In this document: positions 19,976-28,377 of the stretch, piece by piece | How the letters are laid out: the number at the start of each line of letters is the position of its first letter | Numbering within the stretch: the first letter of the stretch is position 1 | DNA from: a virus | Strand: one strand, 5' to 3' | IMG/VR virus record: IMGVR_UViG_3300047548_001236 | Coordinates: 124,001 to 188,000 of that record | DNA: 64,000 bases | Notes under the pieces: model-generated | What the model was told of the DNA's origin: nothing | Databases searched by the model: none | What the model saw: only the letters and a program-made list of their open reading frames with translations | Program-made: the position numbers and the translations under genes

Positions 19976-22854
19976 TGGCATCAACAATCAGAATTAAAAG
20001 GTCGGGAAGTACAGTTTCGCCAACGACTCTCGCGTCGGGCGAACTTGCATACTCCTGGGCAGCAGGAGCCGGGGGTAAACTATACCTAGGTACTGGAAGT
20101 GAAATCATTGCAGGTCAGGCACCTAACATCGATGTCATCGGTGGTAAGTTCTTCACTGACATGCTGGACCATACGGCTGGTACGCTAACAGCAAGCTCGG
20201 CAATTATTGTCGATGCAAATAGCAAAATTAATCAGCTGTTCGTCGATAACATCTCTGTCGACGGTAACACAATCACGACAACAGACCTGAACGGTAACTT
20301 GGTATTCAATACCAACGGAACGGGTGTATTTGACTTCTCGGGAAAGAGACTGACAAATCTCGCCGCTCCAGTTAATAGTGGTGACGCCGTCACACTAGGA
20401 TATCTGACGACTTCCTTTTCTAGCGCTCTCAACATAACGGGCGATACTGGCTCTGATTCAATATCGCTATTGTCTGAAACGCTAGACTTTAACGGTGGTA
20501 CAGGAATCTCTACTGCTGTCACGGCAAACACGGTAACGTTCAATCTGACCAATACCGGTGTAGCGGCTGGATCGTATGGATCTGCGACAGCAATTCCAAC
20601 ATTCACCGTCAACGCTCAAGGCCGTCTGACTGCAGCCGCTAACGTCAGCATTGCTATTCCTTCGACGCAGATCACTGATTTCACTGAGGCAGTGCAAGAC
20701 GTTGCTGGCGGAATGGTTAGCGGATCTACCCAAAATGGTATTTCTGTCACCTACGACGACAACACCGGTAAACTGAACTTTGACGTTAATGATCCAGTAA
20801 TTACGCTGTCGGGTGACGTTGCTGGTTCTGCGACAATGACCAATCTTGGTAACGTTACTATCACGACAACAATCCAAGCCAACTCCGTTGCTCTGGGTGT
20901 CGATACAACTGGTAACTATGTTGCCAGCCTGACGCAAGGGACAGGAGTATTCATCACAGGTGGTACTGGCGAAGGTTCTACTCCAACGATTGCAATTGGG
21001 CAAGACGTATCACCAACCGCAAACGTCGTGTTTGCTGGTGTTAACGTAACTGGTTCAATGTTGATTGACGGAAACCTGACTGTTTCAGGTAACACGTTCG
21101 TTGTCTCAACACAAACACTCGCTGTCCAAGACAACTTGATTTATTTGAACGAGGCGTCCACTGAAACTATCATCAACGCTGTAGGTGATGGGGATGATGT
21201 CGTTTATACCGTTTCAGGTGTCAATACGTTCAAAACTGGACAAAGTGTCACTGTCACGGGCGTTTCACCTTCGCAATATAACGTCAACAATGCTATCATC
21301 GCATTTTCTAACACCACAGCTTTCTCGGTTGCAAGTACAGCGACGGGAACATACGTGTCTGGTGGTACTGCATTCGCAAGAACAGCAGCAAACCCTGATC
21401 TTGGTTTTGTAGGTGGTTACGATGATGGAACCTACGCACATGCCGGTTTCTTTAGAGATGCGACCGACAACCGTTTCAAGGTGTTCACTGGTTATACTCT
21501 CGAACCAGAAGTTTTCATTGATACAGCAGATCCGTCGTTCAAACTTGCAGATATGCAAGCAAACACGTTCTACGGCGCTCTGTCTGGTAATGCATCTAGC
21601 GCATCGAAGCTGGAAACAGCTAGAACCATTTCACTCGGAGGAGATCTCAGCGGATCGACCTCGTTTGACGGTTCGACCAACGTTACGATCACAGCGTCCA
21701 TAAACGCCAACACGATCACCAACGCTGACATTGCTTCCAACGCTGCGATTGCGATCACGAAGCTGGCCGCTTCAACGATTTCGGGAATCTCCCTTGGCAA
21801 CAACCTGAACTCTGTAACGTTTAACAACAGCGGAACGGGAGCTGCTTCCGGTTCTACGTATAACGGTAGCACAGCCGTAACAATTTCACACAACACCATT
21901 GGCGCATCGCCTTTGGCAGGTTCGTCTTCGATAACAACAGTCGGTACGATCACTTCTGGTACATGGAACGGTTCGATTATCAGTCCGACGTATGGTGGCA
22001 CTGGTGTAAACAACGGTTCCAACACTCTTACCATCAACACTGCAAACGTCGCATTTACTGCTGCGGCTGGTGGCTCCTCATTAACACTGCCTGCAACTGG
22101 CACACTTGCTACGCTTGAAGGTAACGAAACGTTTACCGGGCAGAAGGCATTCAGCAGCGCCATAACCATGTCGACCACGACAGGAACCTTGTCGCTTGGT
22201 ACAAGCCAAACGACCGGCGTGTTCACCATGGGTGGCGTTTCTCAGACAGGTACGATCACGCTTGGACGTTCCACGGTTACTCAGACTGTTGACATCGCAG
22301 TTGGTGCAACGTCTACGGGCAACACCAAGACTGTCAACATCGGTACAAATGGAACTGCTGGATCCACGACCAACATCAACATCGGTTCGACCGCTGGCGG
22401 TACGACCGCAATCAGCAGCCCAACACTGACTGCAAACAACATTACTGCATCTGGAACCATAACAGGGACTCTTAGTGGCAACGCTACAACAGCATCTCGT
22501 CTGCAAACTGCACGTACGATTGCTCTGGCCGGAGATGTTGCAGGTTCTGTGTCGTTTGATGGATCGGCCAACGTTTCGATCACAACAACGATTCAGCCAA
22601 ACTCAGTTGCTCTGGGCACAGATACCACAGGCGACTATGTAGCGTTTGTTGCCAACACAGCTGGTTCGGGTGTTCTGGTTACAGGAACGGCTGGTGAAGG
22701 TGCAACCTTCACTGTATCTGGTATCAACGCAACGTTGACTGTCAAGGGTGTGGCATCGTTTGGCGGTTATGCTGACGACGCAAATACAGTGCGACAGTTC
22801 GCTGTGACAGGCGGAGACGTTTCGATAATTAACCTTGACGGCGGTTCGTTCTAA
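19975..22854 (+). CDS. Long tail fibre protein
   Basis: 959 residues of repetitive beta-rich sequence, rich in Thr, Gly, Asn and Ser. It opens with the fibre-start phrase IRIKRSGSTVSPTTLASGELAYSW, which links fibres to the virion in many T4-type phages. Repeated modules follow: DLSGSTSFDGSTNVTITASI near 555 and a second copy DVAGSVSFDGSANVSITTTI near 855, each followed by related text. SGNTFVVSTQTLAVQDNLIYLNEA near 370 is another recurrent fibre module. No chaperone domain is present, so trimerisation may rely on another protein. Clean GC-balanced codon use resembles the capsid genes. Confidence 0.8.
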   Translation: MASTIRIKRSGSTVSPTTLASGELAYSWAAGAGGKLYLGTGSEIIAGQAPNIDVIGGKFFTDMLDHTAGTLTASSAIIVDANSKINQLFVDNISVDGNTITTTDLNGNLVFNTNGTGVFDFSGKRLTNLAAPVNSGDAVTLGYLTTSFSSALNITGDTGSDSISLLSETLDFNGGTGISTAVTANTVTFNLTNTGVAAGSYGSATAIPTFTVNAQGRLTAAANVSIAIPSTQITDFTEAVQDVAGGMVSGSTQNGISVTYDDNTGKLNFDVNDPVITLSGDVAGSATMTNLGNVTITTTIQANSVALGVDTTGNYVASLTQGTGVFITGGTGEGSTPTIAIGQDVSPTANVVFAGVNVTGSMLIDGNLTVSGNTFVVSTQTLAVQDNLIYLNEASTETIINAVGDGDDVVYTVSGVNTFKTGQSVTVTGVSPSQYNVNNAIIAFSNTTAFSVASTATGTYVSGGTAFARTAANPDLGFVGGYDDGTYAHAGFFRDATDNRFKVFTGYTLEPEVFIDTADPSFKLADMQANTFYGALSGNASSASKLETARTISLGGDLSGSTSFDGSTNVTITASINANTITNADIASNAAIAITKLAASTISGISLGNNLNSVTFNNSGTGAASGSTYNGSTAVTISHNTIGASPLAGSSSITTVGTITSGTWNGSIISPTYGGTGVNNGSNTLTINTANVAFTAAAGGSSLTLPATGTLATLEGNETFTGQKAFSSAITMSTTTGTLSLGTSQTTGVFTMGGVSQTGTITLGRSTVTQTVDIAVGATSTGNTKTVNIGTNGTAGSTTNINIGSTAGGTTAISSPTLTANNITASGTITGTLSGNATTASRLQTARTIALAGDVAGSVSFDGSANVSITTTIQPNSVALGTDTTGDYVAFVANTAGSGVLVTGTAGEGATFTVSGINATLTVKGVASFGGYADDANTVRQFAVTGGDVSIINLDGGSF

Positions 22855-22865
22855 GGAGCAAGCAA

Positions 22866-23177
22866 ATGGCGATAGTATACACCTGGAAGATACTTCAAAT
22901 GGATAGAAACGTAGCTGACGACGGTGTTGTCGTTGCCCATTGGAGCTGCTTAGGTAAAGACGAAGTAACGGAAAATACAGACAGGGTGTACGGTTCTGTA
23001 TCGTTCACCCCAAATCCTGAAAGTCCCGATTTCATCCCATACGAAAACCTCACAGAAGAAATTGTTCTAGGATGGTTGTGGAACGGTAAAATCGACAAGC
23101 AGGAATATGAAAATGTTGTTGCTGCAACAATCCAAACGCTGAACAACCCTCCAACCGTATCAGGGCTCCCCTGGTAA
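22866..23177 (+). CDS. Small fibre-associated protein
   Basis: 103 residues, preceded by AAGGAG at a good distance. It begins MAIVYTWKILQMDRNVADDG and ends NPPTVSGLPW. The combination WxIxQxDR ... HWxC ... YGSVSFTP ... ending NPxxxxGLPW is a family I recall from cyanophage and other T4-type fibre clusters, of unknown function. It sits directly after the long fibre gene and before a hairpin terminator, so it probably acts with that fibre as an assembly factor or minor component. Confidence 0.7.
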   Translation: MAIVYTWKILQMDRNVADDGVVVAHWSCLGKDEVTENTDRVYGSVSFTPNPESPDFIPYENLTEEIVLGWLWNGKIDKQEYENVVAATIQTLNNPPTVSGLPW

Positions 23178-23192
23178 GTCCTACATAATCAC

Positions 23193-23212
23193 AAAAGCGT
23201 ATATACGCTTTT
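23193..23212. terminator. Palindromic hairpin with T-rich end
   Basis: A perfect 20-base palindrome (AAAAGCGTATATACGCTTTT) in the 62-base gap between two fibre genes. A-tract on one side and T-tract on the other allow termination in either direction. It fits a rho-independent terminator, although the stem is AU-rich in the centre. Confidence 0.55.
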
Positions 23213-23239
23213 CAAGTTATATAACAAACGTGAGGTCAC

Positions 23240-24511
23240 ATGACGGATACACTTATCAAACTGCGTAGAAGCGCAGTTCCTGGAAAAATACCATCAGATG
23301 CACAACTGCAGCTGGGTGAGGTCGCCATCAACACATATGATGGTAAGATGTTCTTCAAGCAATCGTCGACGTCGAACACAATCCTCCAAGTCGCAACAAC
23401 GTCTCTAAATTTAAGCGATTTTGCAAGCACCACCTCTGCACAGCTTGCTAGTATCATCAGCGATGAGATCGGTACTGGATCTCTCGTTTTTTCAAATGCA
23501 CCCACGCTAGTAACACCTGTCATTAACGGTAACACAACATTCGACAGTGGAACGCTGTTTATTGATTCGGTCAATAATAGAGTCGGTGTTGGAACTATAT
23601 CTCCCACACAACAATTTGAAGCGACTACCGGTAAATTTTCCAACGTCATCCTTGGTACAGACAGCGCTGATGCAAGCAAACGGTTGTCGATATTTTATGA
23701 TCCTGGTGTTCCCGGTGCAGTAATAGACGCTCCCAGCAACAGATTATTGATTCGTACGTTCGGTTCTGAAAGAATGAGAGTCGAGCAGACCGGATTCGTT
23801 GGAATAGGTAACACGGCACCGTCTGAAAGACTTCATGTTGACGGTAATATCAGACTTTCGGGAGCTGTTGTTGATTATGTCGGTTCTAAAGGAACGCTAG
23901 GACAGGTCCTCACATCTGACGGTTCAAAATCATACTGGGCTGACCCAACTGGCGGTGGTAGCGGTGGTATTGCTACAGCTTCACAATCAATTGTTCGCGA
24001 TATATTTACTGGCAACTCTGCTGCTTCGAGCTACACTCTTTCTACTACACCAATAGCAGAACGTTTTGTTATAGTTACCATAAACGGTATTGTTCAGCAA
24101 GATGCTGCATATAGTGTTGCAGGGACTTCGCTTGTTTTCGATGAGCCGCTTGCAAACACAGACGTGGTCGAGGCAAGAACGTTTGTTCCATACAACCCAT
24201 TTATGACGGATGCGTCTGCGACATTTGCCAACACATCGCCTAGTCAAGTTTTAGATACCTTTGACTCAACTTTGTATAGAACAGCTAAGTACCTGGTACA
24301 AATCGCCAACACGTCTTCCTATCAAGCGGCTGAGGTGTTGTTGATTCACGATGGTTCACAGGTATTCATTACTGAATATGCTCAACTGGCAACAGGAACG
24401 TCTCTTGGTGTAATCGACGCCGACATATCAGGTGGAAATGTCAGACTGCTTGTCAACCCATCATTTCCAAACGTCACGGCAAAATCAATCCGTTATAGCA
24501 TAGGTGTATGA
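23240..24511 (+). CDS. Tail fibre protein adjacent to the DGR target
   Basis: 423 residues. It starts with the fibre-base phrase TLIKLRRSAVPGKIPSDAQL and LGEVAINTYDGKMFFK, a well-known module at the N-terminus of phage fibres. The middle contains GVGTISPTQQFEATTGKF and ERLHVDGNIRLSG. The C-terminus (residues 250-423) resembles a beta-rich carrier domain with FVIVTINGIVQQDAAYSV. Its stop codon is one base before the ATG of the first DGR variable protein. The two are therefore probably translated together, and this fibre may carry the variable tip. That pairing is inferred. Confidence 0.75.
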   Translation: MTDTLIKLRRSAVPGKIPSDAQLQLGEVAINTYDGKMFFKQSSTSNTILQVATTSLNLSDFASTTSAQLASIISDEIGTGSLVFSNAPTLVTPVINGNTTFDSGTLFIDSVNNRVGVGTISPTQQFEATTGKFSNVILGTDSADASKRLSIFYDPGVPGAVIDAPSNRLLIRTFGSERMRVEQTGFVGIGNTAPSERLHVDGNIRLSGAVVDYVGSKGTLGQVLTSDGSKSYWADPTGGGSGGIATASQSIVRDIFTGNSAASSYTLSTTPIAERFVIVTINGIVQQDAAYSVAGTSLVFDEPLANTDVVEARTFVPYNPFMTDASATFANTSPSQVLDTFDSTLYRTAKYLVQIANTSSYQAAEVLLIHDGSQVFITEYAQLATGTSLGVIDADISGGNVRLLVNPSFPNVTAKSIRYSIGV

Positions 24512-24512
24512 C

Positions 24513-25484
24513 ATGACTACAAAAGTTAAACTAAGCAACTTGTCTCAAGAAGTGCTCGCAGGAGTTGGAGGTGGATCTGGCGGAAACGGAACATCTTCTG
24601 TAGACTTCCATAATATCGGCGGTGGCGTTGAAGTTACACACCGCTACATCGGAGCATATGACGCTTGTTTTTGGGATGCTACAGACGGGCTTTATAAAAG
24701 CGGGTTAAACTTAGATAATGCTACTAGTTTATTCAATACTGCTGAAGATCGACTAGCAAGCGTAAGTGGTATTTACCCTATTGTTGGCTTAACAAGAAAC
24801 GAAGCAAGGTTGATGGCAGCAAATAACGGGACAGGATGGAGACAGTTAGATTTTACACTAGCATCTGCCATTCAGCTACTTTATCTCGTAGAGTATCAAA
24901 CATTCTTTAGTCAAAATGTGTTAGGAGCAGGTAACACTAATGGAAGTTATATAGCAAGCAGTAGCAACCAAACAGACAGTCCACACACTATAGCAGGCGC
25001 TGGAAATGTGTTGGGTAACAGCAGTACCAATATTACAACAGGCGCAGGTGTAAATGCTAAACCTGGTACAAGTTTTATGAAGTATCGTGGAATCGAGAAC
25101 TTTTACGGTAATTGTTGGAATTGGGTTGACGGTCTAAACATTAATATAGGGACAGCCGGTACAGCATTCTATACCAACAATAGAGCAGATTTTATTGATG
25201 ACGTTTCAACAAATATGATTCTGTTAGCAAACAATATTGCAACCTCTTCTGGATTTATTCGCAATATTAATACAGGCAATCTGGGATTCTTACCGACTGA
25301 CACTGTGGGTGCGTCAAGTACAACTTATATAACTGATCAAGCATTTTTGACAACTTCATTAAACCGTGTCGCCCATCTCGGTGGTCTTGCGAATTCTGGT
25401 GTGGATGCTGGGGTTTTCTGCTGGGATCTGTCTAATGATTCGTCGCTTCGGCTTCGGTGTTTCGGTGCACGCGCCTGCTTCTAA
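24513..25484 (+). CDS. DGR variable target protein 1 (C-type-lectin/FGE-like tail adhesin)
   Basis: 323 residues from the ATG at 24513; a GTG 9 bases upstream overlaps the previous gene and is less likely. A Gly-rich hinge (GVGGGSGGNG, about 20-30) precedes a formylglycine-enzyme/C-type-lectin-like domain: RYIGAYDACFWDA, NGTGWRQLDFTLASAIQLL, YRGIENFYGNCWNWVDG. The last 36 residues are the variable region (GVDAGVFCW ... GARACF), the layout of Mtd-type DGR targets. The matching DNA (25369-25475) aligns to the template at 27111-27217 with changes almost only at template adenines. It is a paralogue of the protein at 25801. Role: receptor binding at a fibre tip (inferred). Confidence 0.9.
   Translation: MTTKVKLSNLSQEVLAGVGGGSGGNGTSSVDFHNIGGGVEVTHRYIGAYDACFWDATDGLYKSGLNLDNATSLFNTAEDRLASVSGIYPIVGLTRNEARLMAANNGTGWRQLDFTLASAIQLLYLVEYQTFFSQNVLGAGNTNGSYIASSSNQTDSPHTIAGAGNVLGNSSTNITTGAGVNAKPGTSFMKYRGIENFYGNCWNWVDGLNINIGTAGTAFYTNNRADFIDDVSTNMILLANNIATSSGFIRNINTGNLGFLPTDTVGASSTTYITDQAFLTTSLNRVAHLGGLANSGVDAGVFCWDLSNDSSLRLRCFGARACF
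25369..25475 (+). repeat. DGR variable repeat VR1
   Basis: 107 bases at the 3' end of target 1, aligned without gaps to the template 27111-27217. Of the template's 27 adenines, 18 are replaced here. Of 80 non-adenine positions only one differs (C to T). The strong adenine bias is the hallmark of DGR mutagenic retrohoming. Identity with the template ends at GCC, 25473-25475, where a hairpin region begins. Confidence 0.93.
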
Positions 25485-25533
25485 ACAGATGCAGACAACG
25501 ATCTGAAAGATCGTTGTCCGTGTATAGAAGCAG
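25475..25533 (+). repeat. Nested inverted repeat downstream of VR1
   Basis: Outer arms CTGCTTCTA (25475-25483) and TAGAAGCAG (25525-25533) enclose an inner stem of 11 bp (25494-25504 with 25508-25518) and a GAA loop. The outer arm includes the last codons and the stop of target 1. Known DGRs (Bordetella phage BPP-1) need a hairpin just after the variable repeat for target recognition; this is its likely counterpart. Confidence 0.85.
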
Positions 25534-25540
25534 ATAAATA
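25533..25540 (+). promoter_or_regulatory. Late promoter GATAAATA after VR1
   Basis: One mismatch to TATAAATA, touching the end of the nested inverted repeat and 12 bases before the ATG at 25553. It would start transcription of the small protein and target 2. Confidence 0.5.
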
Positions 25541-25552
25541 AAAGGAAAACAA

Positions 25553-25804
25553 ATGAAAAGCTACAGTCTACATCAACAACCAACATACAGCCCAAGTGGC
25601 AAGGAACTTAGGATTAATTTCAACCATCAATTAGTTGAAACAAGTAATGAATGGGAAGAAACATCGAGTATGCGGGTTTGTGATCAGATTCTGTTGTCTG
25701 TTACTGCTACTAGAGAACAGATTATAGACGCAATCAACCTAATCGATCCATCACAAGCCGAAACATTAGCAGACGGTTGGTTTAGACAAGAGGAAAAATT
25801 ATGA
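25553..25804 (+). CDS. Small DGR-linked protein A
   Basis: 83 residues, with AAAGGA before the ATG. Its stop overlaps the start of target 2 (ATGA), so it is translationally coupled to the variable protein. It is a distant paralogue of the 78-residue protein at 28374. Both share NHxxVE, a middle W/V..(A/C)D(Q/E)I segment, a TREQIIDAI-like helix and a final Trp-containing tail (DGWFRQEEKL here). It does not look like the helical accessory protein Avd of known DGRs. It may be a chaperone or subunit of the variable tail protein; the function is unknown. Confidence 0.75.
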   Translation: MKSYSLHQQPTYSPSGKELRINFNHQLVETSNEWEETSSMRVCDQILLSVTATREQIIDAINLIDPSQAETLADGWFRQEEKL

Positions 25805-26991
25805 ATGTAAGAATAGGCCCAGAAAATCGAACCCTTCTTAATCTAGGTTGGAATCAAGTAAACGATACCTATACACCAACAACAACTAGAAATACAGTGA
25901 GTGCAGTTCATCTCAGAATGCGCCGTTGTTTGCTCAATTTGAATGGTACAGTCAACTACTATCTTGATCCAAATGATAGTACCAAGAAAGCTGACGGGAC
26001 ACCTTCTGTTCTCACGGGTGCTGATGGATATGTGATGGTGGAAATACCCAAGTTTTCATTCAAATACACATACGCCGCAGGGCAGTATTTCTGGGAAGTA
26101 GTGATCGGTAAACGAGATGGCTACACACTTCACCCGGCATTCATAAAGGATGGGGTTGAAGTAGAGAACCGTTATATCGGTGCCTATGATGCCTGCGTAT
26201 GGGATGCGACTACCGATACATATATCAGCGGTCTAAACTTAGATAACTCAGATACATTGATTGACATTGCTGTTGATAGATTGGCAAGTGTATCCGGTGT
26301 TTATCCAATGGTTGGTCAGACTCGAGCAAGATTTAGATCACTTGCTGATAACAATGGTACGGGTTGGAGGCAGTTAGATTTTTGGCTAGCGAGCGCTGTT
26401 CAGCTCCTCTATCTGATTGAGTATGATACTTTTAAAAGCCAGCAAGTGTTAGGATTGGGTAATGTCAGTTCATCATATTTGACGTCTAGCAGCAATCAGT
26501 CGGATAGCCCTCACACTATCGCTGGTGCATCAAATGCGTTAGGTAATCGATCTACCAACGGAACGCAACCAAGCGCTGGTGCAAGACCTGGGATTGCTTA
26601 TATGAGTTATCGTGGAATCGAGAACTTTTACGGTAATTGTTGGAATTGGGTTGACGGGTTTAACCTGATTAATTTTGTAGCTTGGGTCACTAACAATAGA
26701 ACAAACTTTGTCGATGATGTAACAACAAATATGACTAATATCGGTACACTCGCAAGCACATCTGGATTTGCAACAGATATTGTCAATTATGGTGGTACAT
26801 TTTTACCGAGTACCGTGGGTGGGTCATCTACTACACGATTGACAGACCAACTATTTGTATCTTCTGGTAACCGTGTCGCCCGTCTCGGTGGTAGTGCGAA
26901 TCTTGGTGTGGATGCTGGGGTCTTCTGCTGGGCTCTGAATGATGATTCGTCGTATCGGAATCGGCCGATCGGTGCGCGCGCCTGCTTCTAA
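25801..26991 (+). CDS. DGR variable target protein 2 (C-type-lectin/FGE-like tail adhesin)
   Basis: 396 residues. It has its own N-terminal domain (1-120; MNVRIGPENRTLLNLGWNQV ... YYLDPNDSTKKADG) instead of the Gly hinge of target 1. From about residue 122 it aligns along its length with target 1: RYIGAYDACVWDA, NGTGWRQLDFWLASAVQLL, YRGIENFYGNCWNWVDG, then the variable C-terminus GVDAGVFCW ... GARACF. This is a C-type-lectin-like fold with a surface-exposed variable face, as known for Mtd and TvpA. The DNA from 26876 to 26982 is the second variable repeat. It is followed by the same nested hairpin as target 1. Probably a second diversifiable receptor-binding protein. Confidence 0.9.
   Translation: MNVRIGPENRTLLNLGWNQVNDTYTPTTTRNTVSAVHLRMRRCLLNLNGTVNYYLDPNDSTKKADGTPSVLTGADGYVMVEIPKFSFKYTYAAGQYFWEVVIGKRDGYTLHPAFIKDGVEVENRYIGAYDACVWDATTDTYISGLNLDNSDTLIDIAVDRLASVSGVYPMVGQTRARFRSLADNNGTGWRQLDFWLASAVQLLYLIEYDTFKSQQVLGLGNVSSSYLTSSSNQSDSPHTIAGASNALGNRSTNGTQPSAGARPGIAYMSYRGIENFYGNCWNWVDGFNLINFVAWVTNNRTNFVDDVTTNMTNIGTLASTSGFATDIVNYGGTFLPSTVGGSSTTRLTDQLFVSSGNRVARLGGSANLGVDAGVFCWALNDDSSYRNRPIGARACF
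26876..26982 (+). repeat. DGR variable repeat VR2
   Basis: 107 bases aligned without gaps to the template 27111-27217. 15 of 27 template adenines are changed and only one of 80 other positions differs (T to G). Apart from four shared A-to-G changes, the altered positions and bases differ from VR1, so the two repeats were rewritten independently. Confidence 0.93.
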
Positions 26992-27040
26992 ACAGATGCA
27001 GTCAACGATCTGAAAGATCGTTGTCCGTGTATAGAAGCAG
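26982..27040 (+). repeat. Nested inverted repeat downstream of VR2
   Basis: Same element as after VR1, with one base difference over about 60 bases. Outer arms are 26982-26990 and 27032-27040; the inner stem is 27003-27011 with 27015-27023 around a GAA loop. The template lacks it. Conservation at both targets and absence at the template is what a target-recognition element should show. Confidence 0.85.
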
Positions 27041-27048
27041 TATAAATA
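27041..27048 (+). promoter_or_regulatory. Late promoter TATAAATA upstream of the DGR template and RT
   Basis: Exact T4 late consensus directly after the VR2 hairpin and 63 bases before the template repeat. Transcripts from it would contain the template and the reverse transcriptase, tying the DGR to late infection. Confidence 0.75.
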
Positions 27049-27110
27049 AAACATGTGAAAGGAGAATACACTAATGATTAGAATAGGGGTGCAGTATCAA
27101 TGCCCAGTAT

Positions 27111-27217
27111 TCACCCATCTCGGTGGTAATGCGAATAATGGTGTGAATGCTGGGGTCTTCTACTGGAATCTGAATAATGATTCGTCGAATCGGAATCGGA
27201 ATATCGGTGCACACGCC
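27111..27217 (+). repeat. DGR template repeat TR
   Basis: 107-base donor copy of the two variable repeats. In the frame of the targets it has ten AAT codons (for example GVNAGVFYW, SSNRNRNIGAH). AAT can mutate at its adenines into many residues but never into a stop. It lacks the downstream nested hairpin and the target stop codon. A short frame runs through it from 27074 with a start resembling that of target 2 (MIRIG against MNVRIG), so it probably arose from a third, internally deleted target copy. It lies 110 bases before the RT gene, the usual order. Confidence 0.93.
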
Positions 27218-27327
27218 AATCCCCAAAGCAATGCTGTAAAGATACTGACTCCTCACCTCTTGGTGAAATCTGTCGCCACAAAAAGTTTGGTAGGGAAACC
27301 GAAGAACTTGGCTGGGGGATGCAGGAA
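27218..27327 (+). ncRNA. TR-RT spacer, probable 3' part of the DGR template RNA
   Basis: No gene fits this 110-base spacer. In known DGRs the RNA after the template is needed for cDNA priming. Visible structure includes a short hairpin (CACC/GGTG near 27256-27267) and a possible long-range pairing of ATCCCC (27219-27224) with GGGGAT (27315-27320). The latter would close the region and cover the first possible RT start. Structure and function are inferred. Confidence 0.45.
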
Positions 27328-28377
27328 ATGAAACGATACGGGAATCTATTTGAAAAAATCTGCGACTTAGATAATCTTCTACTTGCACATCAGAACGCTA
27401 GATTAGGAAAATCTAGCTATAAAGAAGTTCAAATGGTAGACAAAAATCCACGTTATTATGCTGAAAAACTAAGACATCTTTTACAATCTAAGACGTTTAC
27501 AACAAGTAAGTATCAAATATTCTGGAAAGATTGTGGAACTAAACAGAGATACATCTACAAGTTACCTTACTGGCCAGATAGAATAGTTCAACATGCTCTG
27601 ATGCAAATTGTAGAACCGATATTCACAAGGACTTTAATCCGTGATACTTTCCAGTCGATAAAAGAGAGAGGTACACACGATTGTAGAAAACGGCTTCAAA
27701 AAGCAATAGAAAATATCAAAGAAGACTCATATGTTTTAAACTTTGACATTAAGCAGTTTTACCCATCTGTCGACAATCAACTACTAAAAGTGTTAGTGAG
27801 ACGTAAAATCAAATGTAAAGATACACTTTGGTTGCTTGATGATATTATTGACTCAACAAAAGGTCTCCCTGTAGGAAACTACAGTAGCCAGATTTTAGGT
27901 AATTTATACTTATCTGCTATGGATCACTATGCAAAAGAAACTCTAGGAATCAAACACTATTTTAGATATTGCGATGATATAGTTATTCTCGCTGACACAA
28001 AAGAGCAATGTAATTTATATAAGAAAAAACTATTTAATATAGTCGATCGGTTAAAGTTAACTGTGAAAAGCAACTGGCAGGTTTTCCCGTTTTCAACAAG
28101 AGCGGTAGATTTTATTGGTTGGGTATTTTCGAAAAGCCGGGTGCGGCTTAGAAAGAGAACTGCGCGTAGATTCACAAATAAAGTTATGATGATAAAGAAG
28201 AATCACAGGCGAATATCACCGGCTCATGCTGTATGCTCTATTATGTCCTACTGGGGTCAGTTTAAACACATTAATTCAAAAAGACTCTGGAAACAGCACA
28301 TAGATAAAGAATTTATGAATAAGACAGATAAATTTTTCGATAAACAAAATCTATTTAGAGAGGTGATCTGCAAATGA
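27328..28377 (+). CDS. DGR-type reverse transcriptase
   Basis: 349 residues from the ATG at 27328 (MKRYGNLFEKICDLDN is the typical DGR-RT opening; an ATG 9 bases earlier is also possible). RT motifs in order: NFDIKQFYPS with the first catalytic Asp (138-147), LPVGNYSSQ (180-188), which fits the DGR-specific GxxxSQ motif 4, and the catalytic YCDD box (214-217), then FIGWVFSKSRVRLRK as the thumb start. Length and motifs fit group-II-intron-related DGR RTs that copy template RNA with errors at adenines. It looks more AT-rich than the capsid genes. The stop overlaps the next start (ATGA). No Avd gene is recognisable nearby. Confidence 0.93.
   Translation: MKRYGNLFEKICDLDNLLLAHQNARLGKSSYKEVQMVDKNPRYYAEKLRHLLQSKTFTTSKYQIFWKDCGTKQRYIYKLPYWPDRIVQHALMQIVEPIFTRTLIRDTFQSIKERGTHDCRKRLQKAIENIKEDSYVLNFDIKQFYPSVDNQLLKVLVRRKIKCKDTLWLLDDIIDSTKGLPVGNYSSQILGNLYLSAMDHYAKETLGIKHYFRYCDDIVILADTKEQCNLYKKKLFNIVDRLKLTVKSNWQVFPFSTRAVDFIGWVFSKSRVRLRKRTARRFTNKVMMIKKNHRRISPAHAVCSIMSYWGQFKHINSKRLWKQHIDKEFMNKTDKFFDKQNLFREVICK

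Noticed and set aside
21570-22229. 219-codon minus-strand frame inside the fibre gene
   Set aside because: Val/Pro/Ala-rich shadow of the Thr/Asn-rich fibre repeats; no start signals.
25553-25804. Small protein A as the DGR accessory protein Avd
   Set aside because: Too short and not a four-helix pattern; its paralogue by the RT has the same strand-helix mix.
24660-27217. CRISPR-like repeats
   Set aside because: The repeated units are 107-base VR/TR copies and paired hairpins, not short regularly spaced repeats.
27074-27331. 85-codon frame spanning the DGR template
   Set aside because: It is the template read in the target frame. It has no hairpin-flanked end or conserved C-terminus, and its length is explained by the repeat. 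Kept as a TR, not as a gene.
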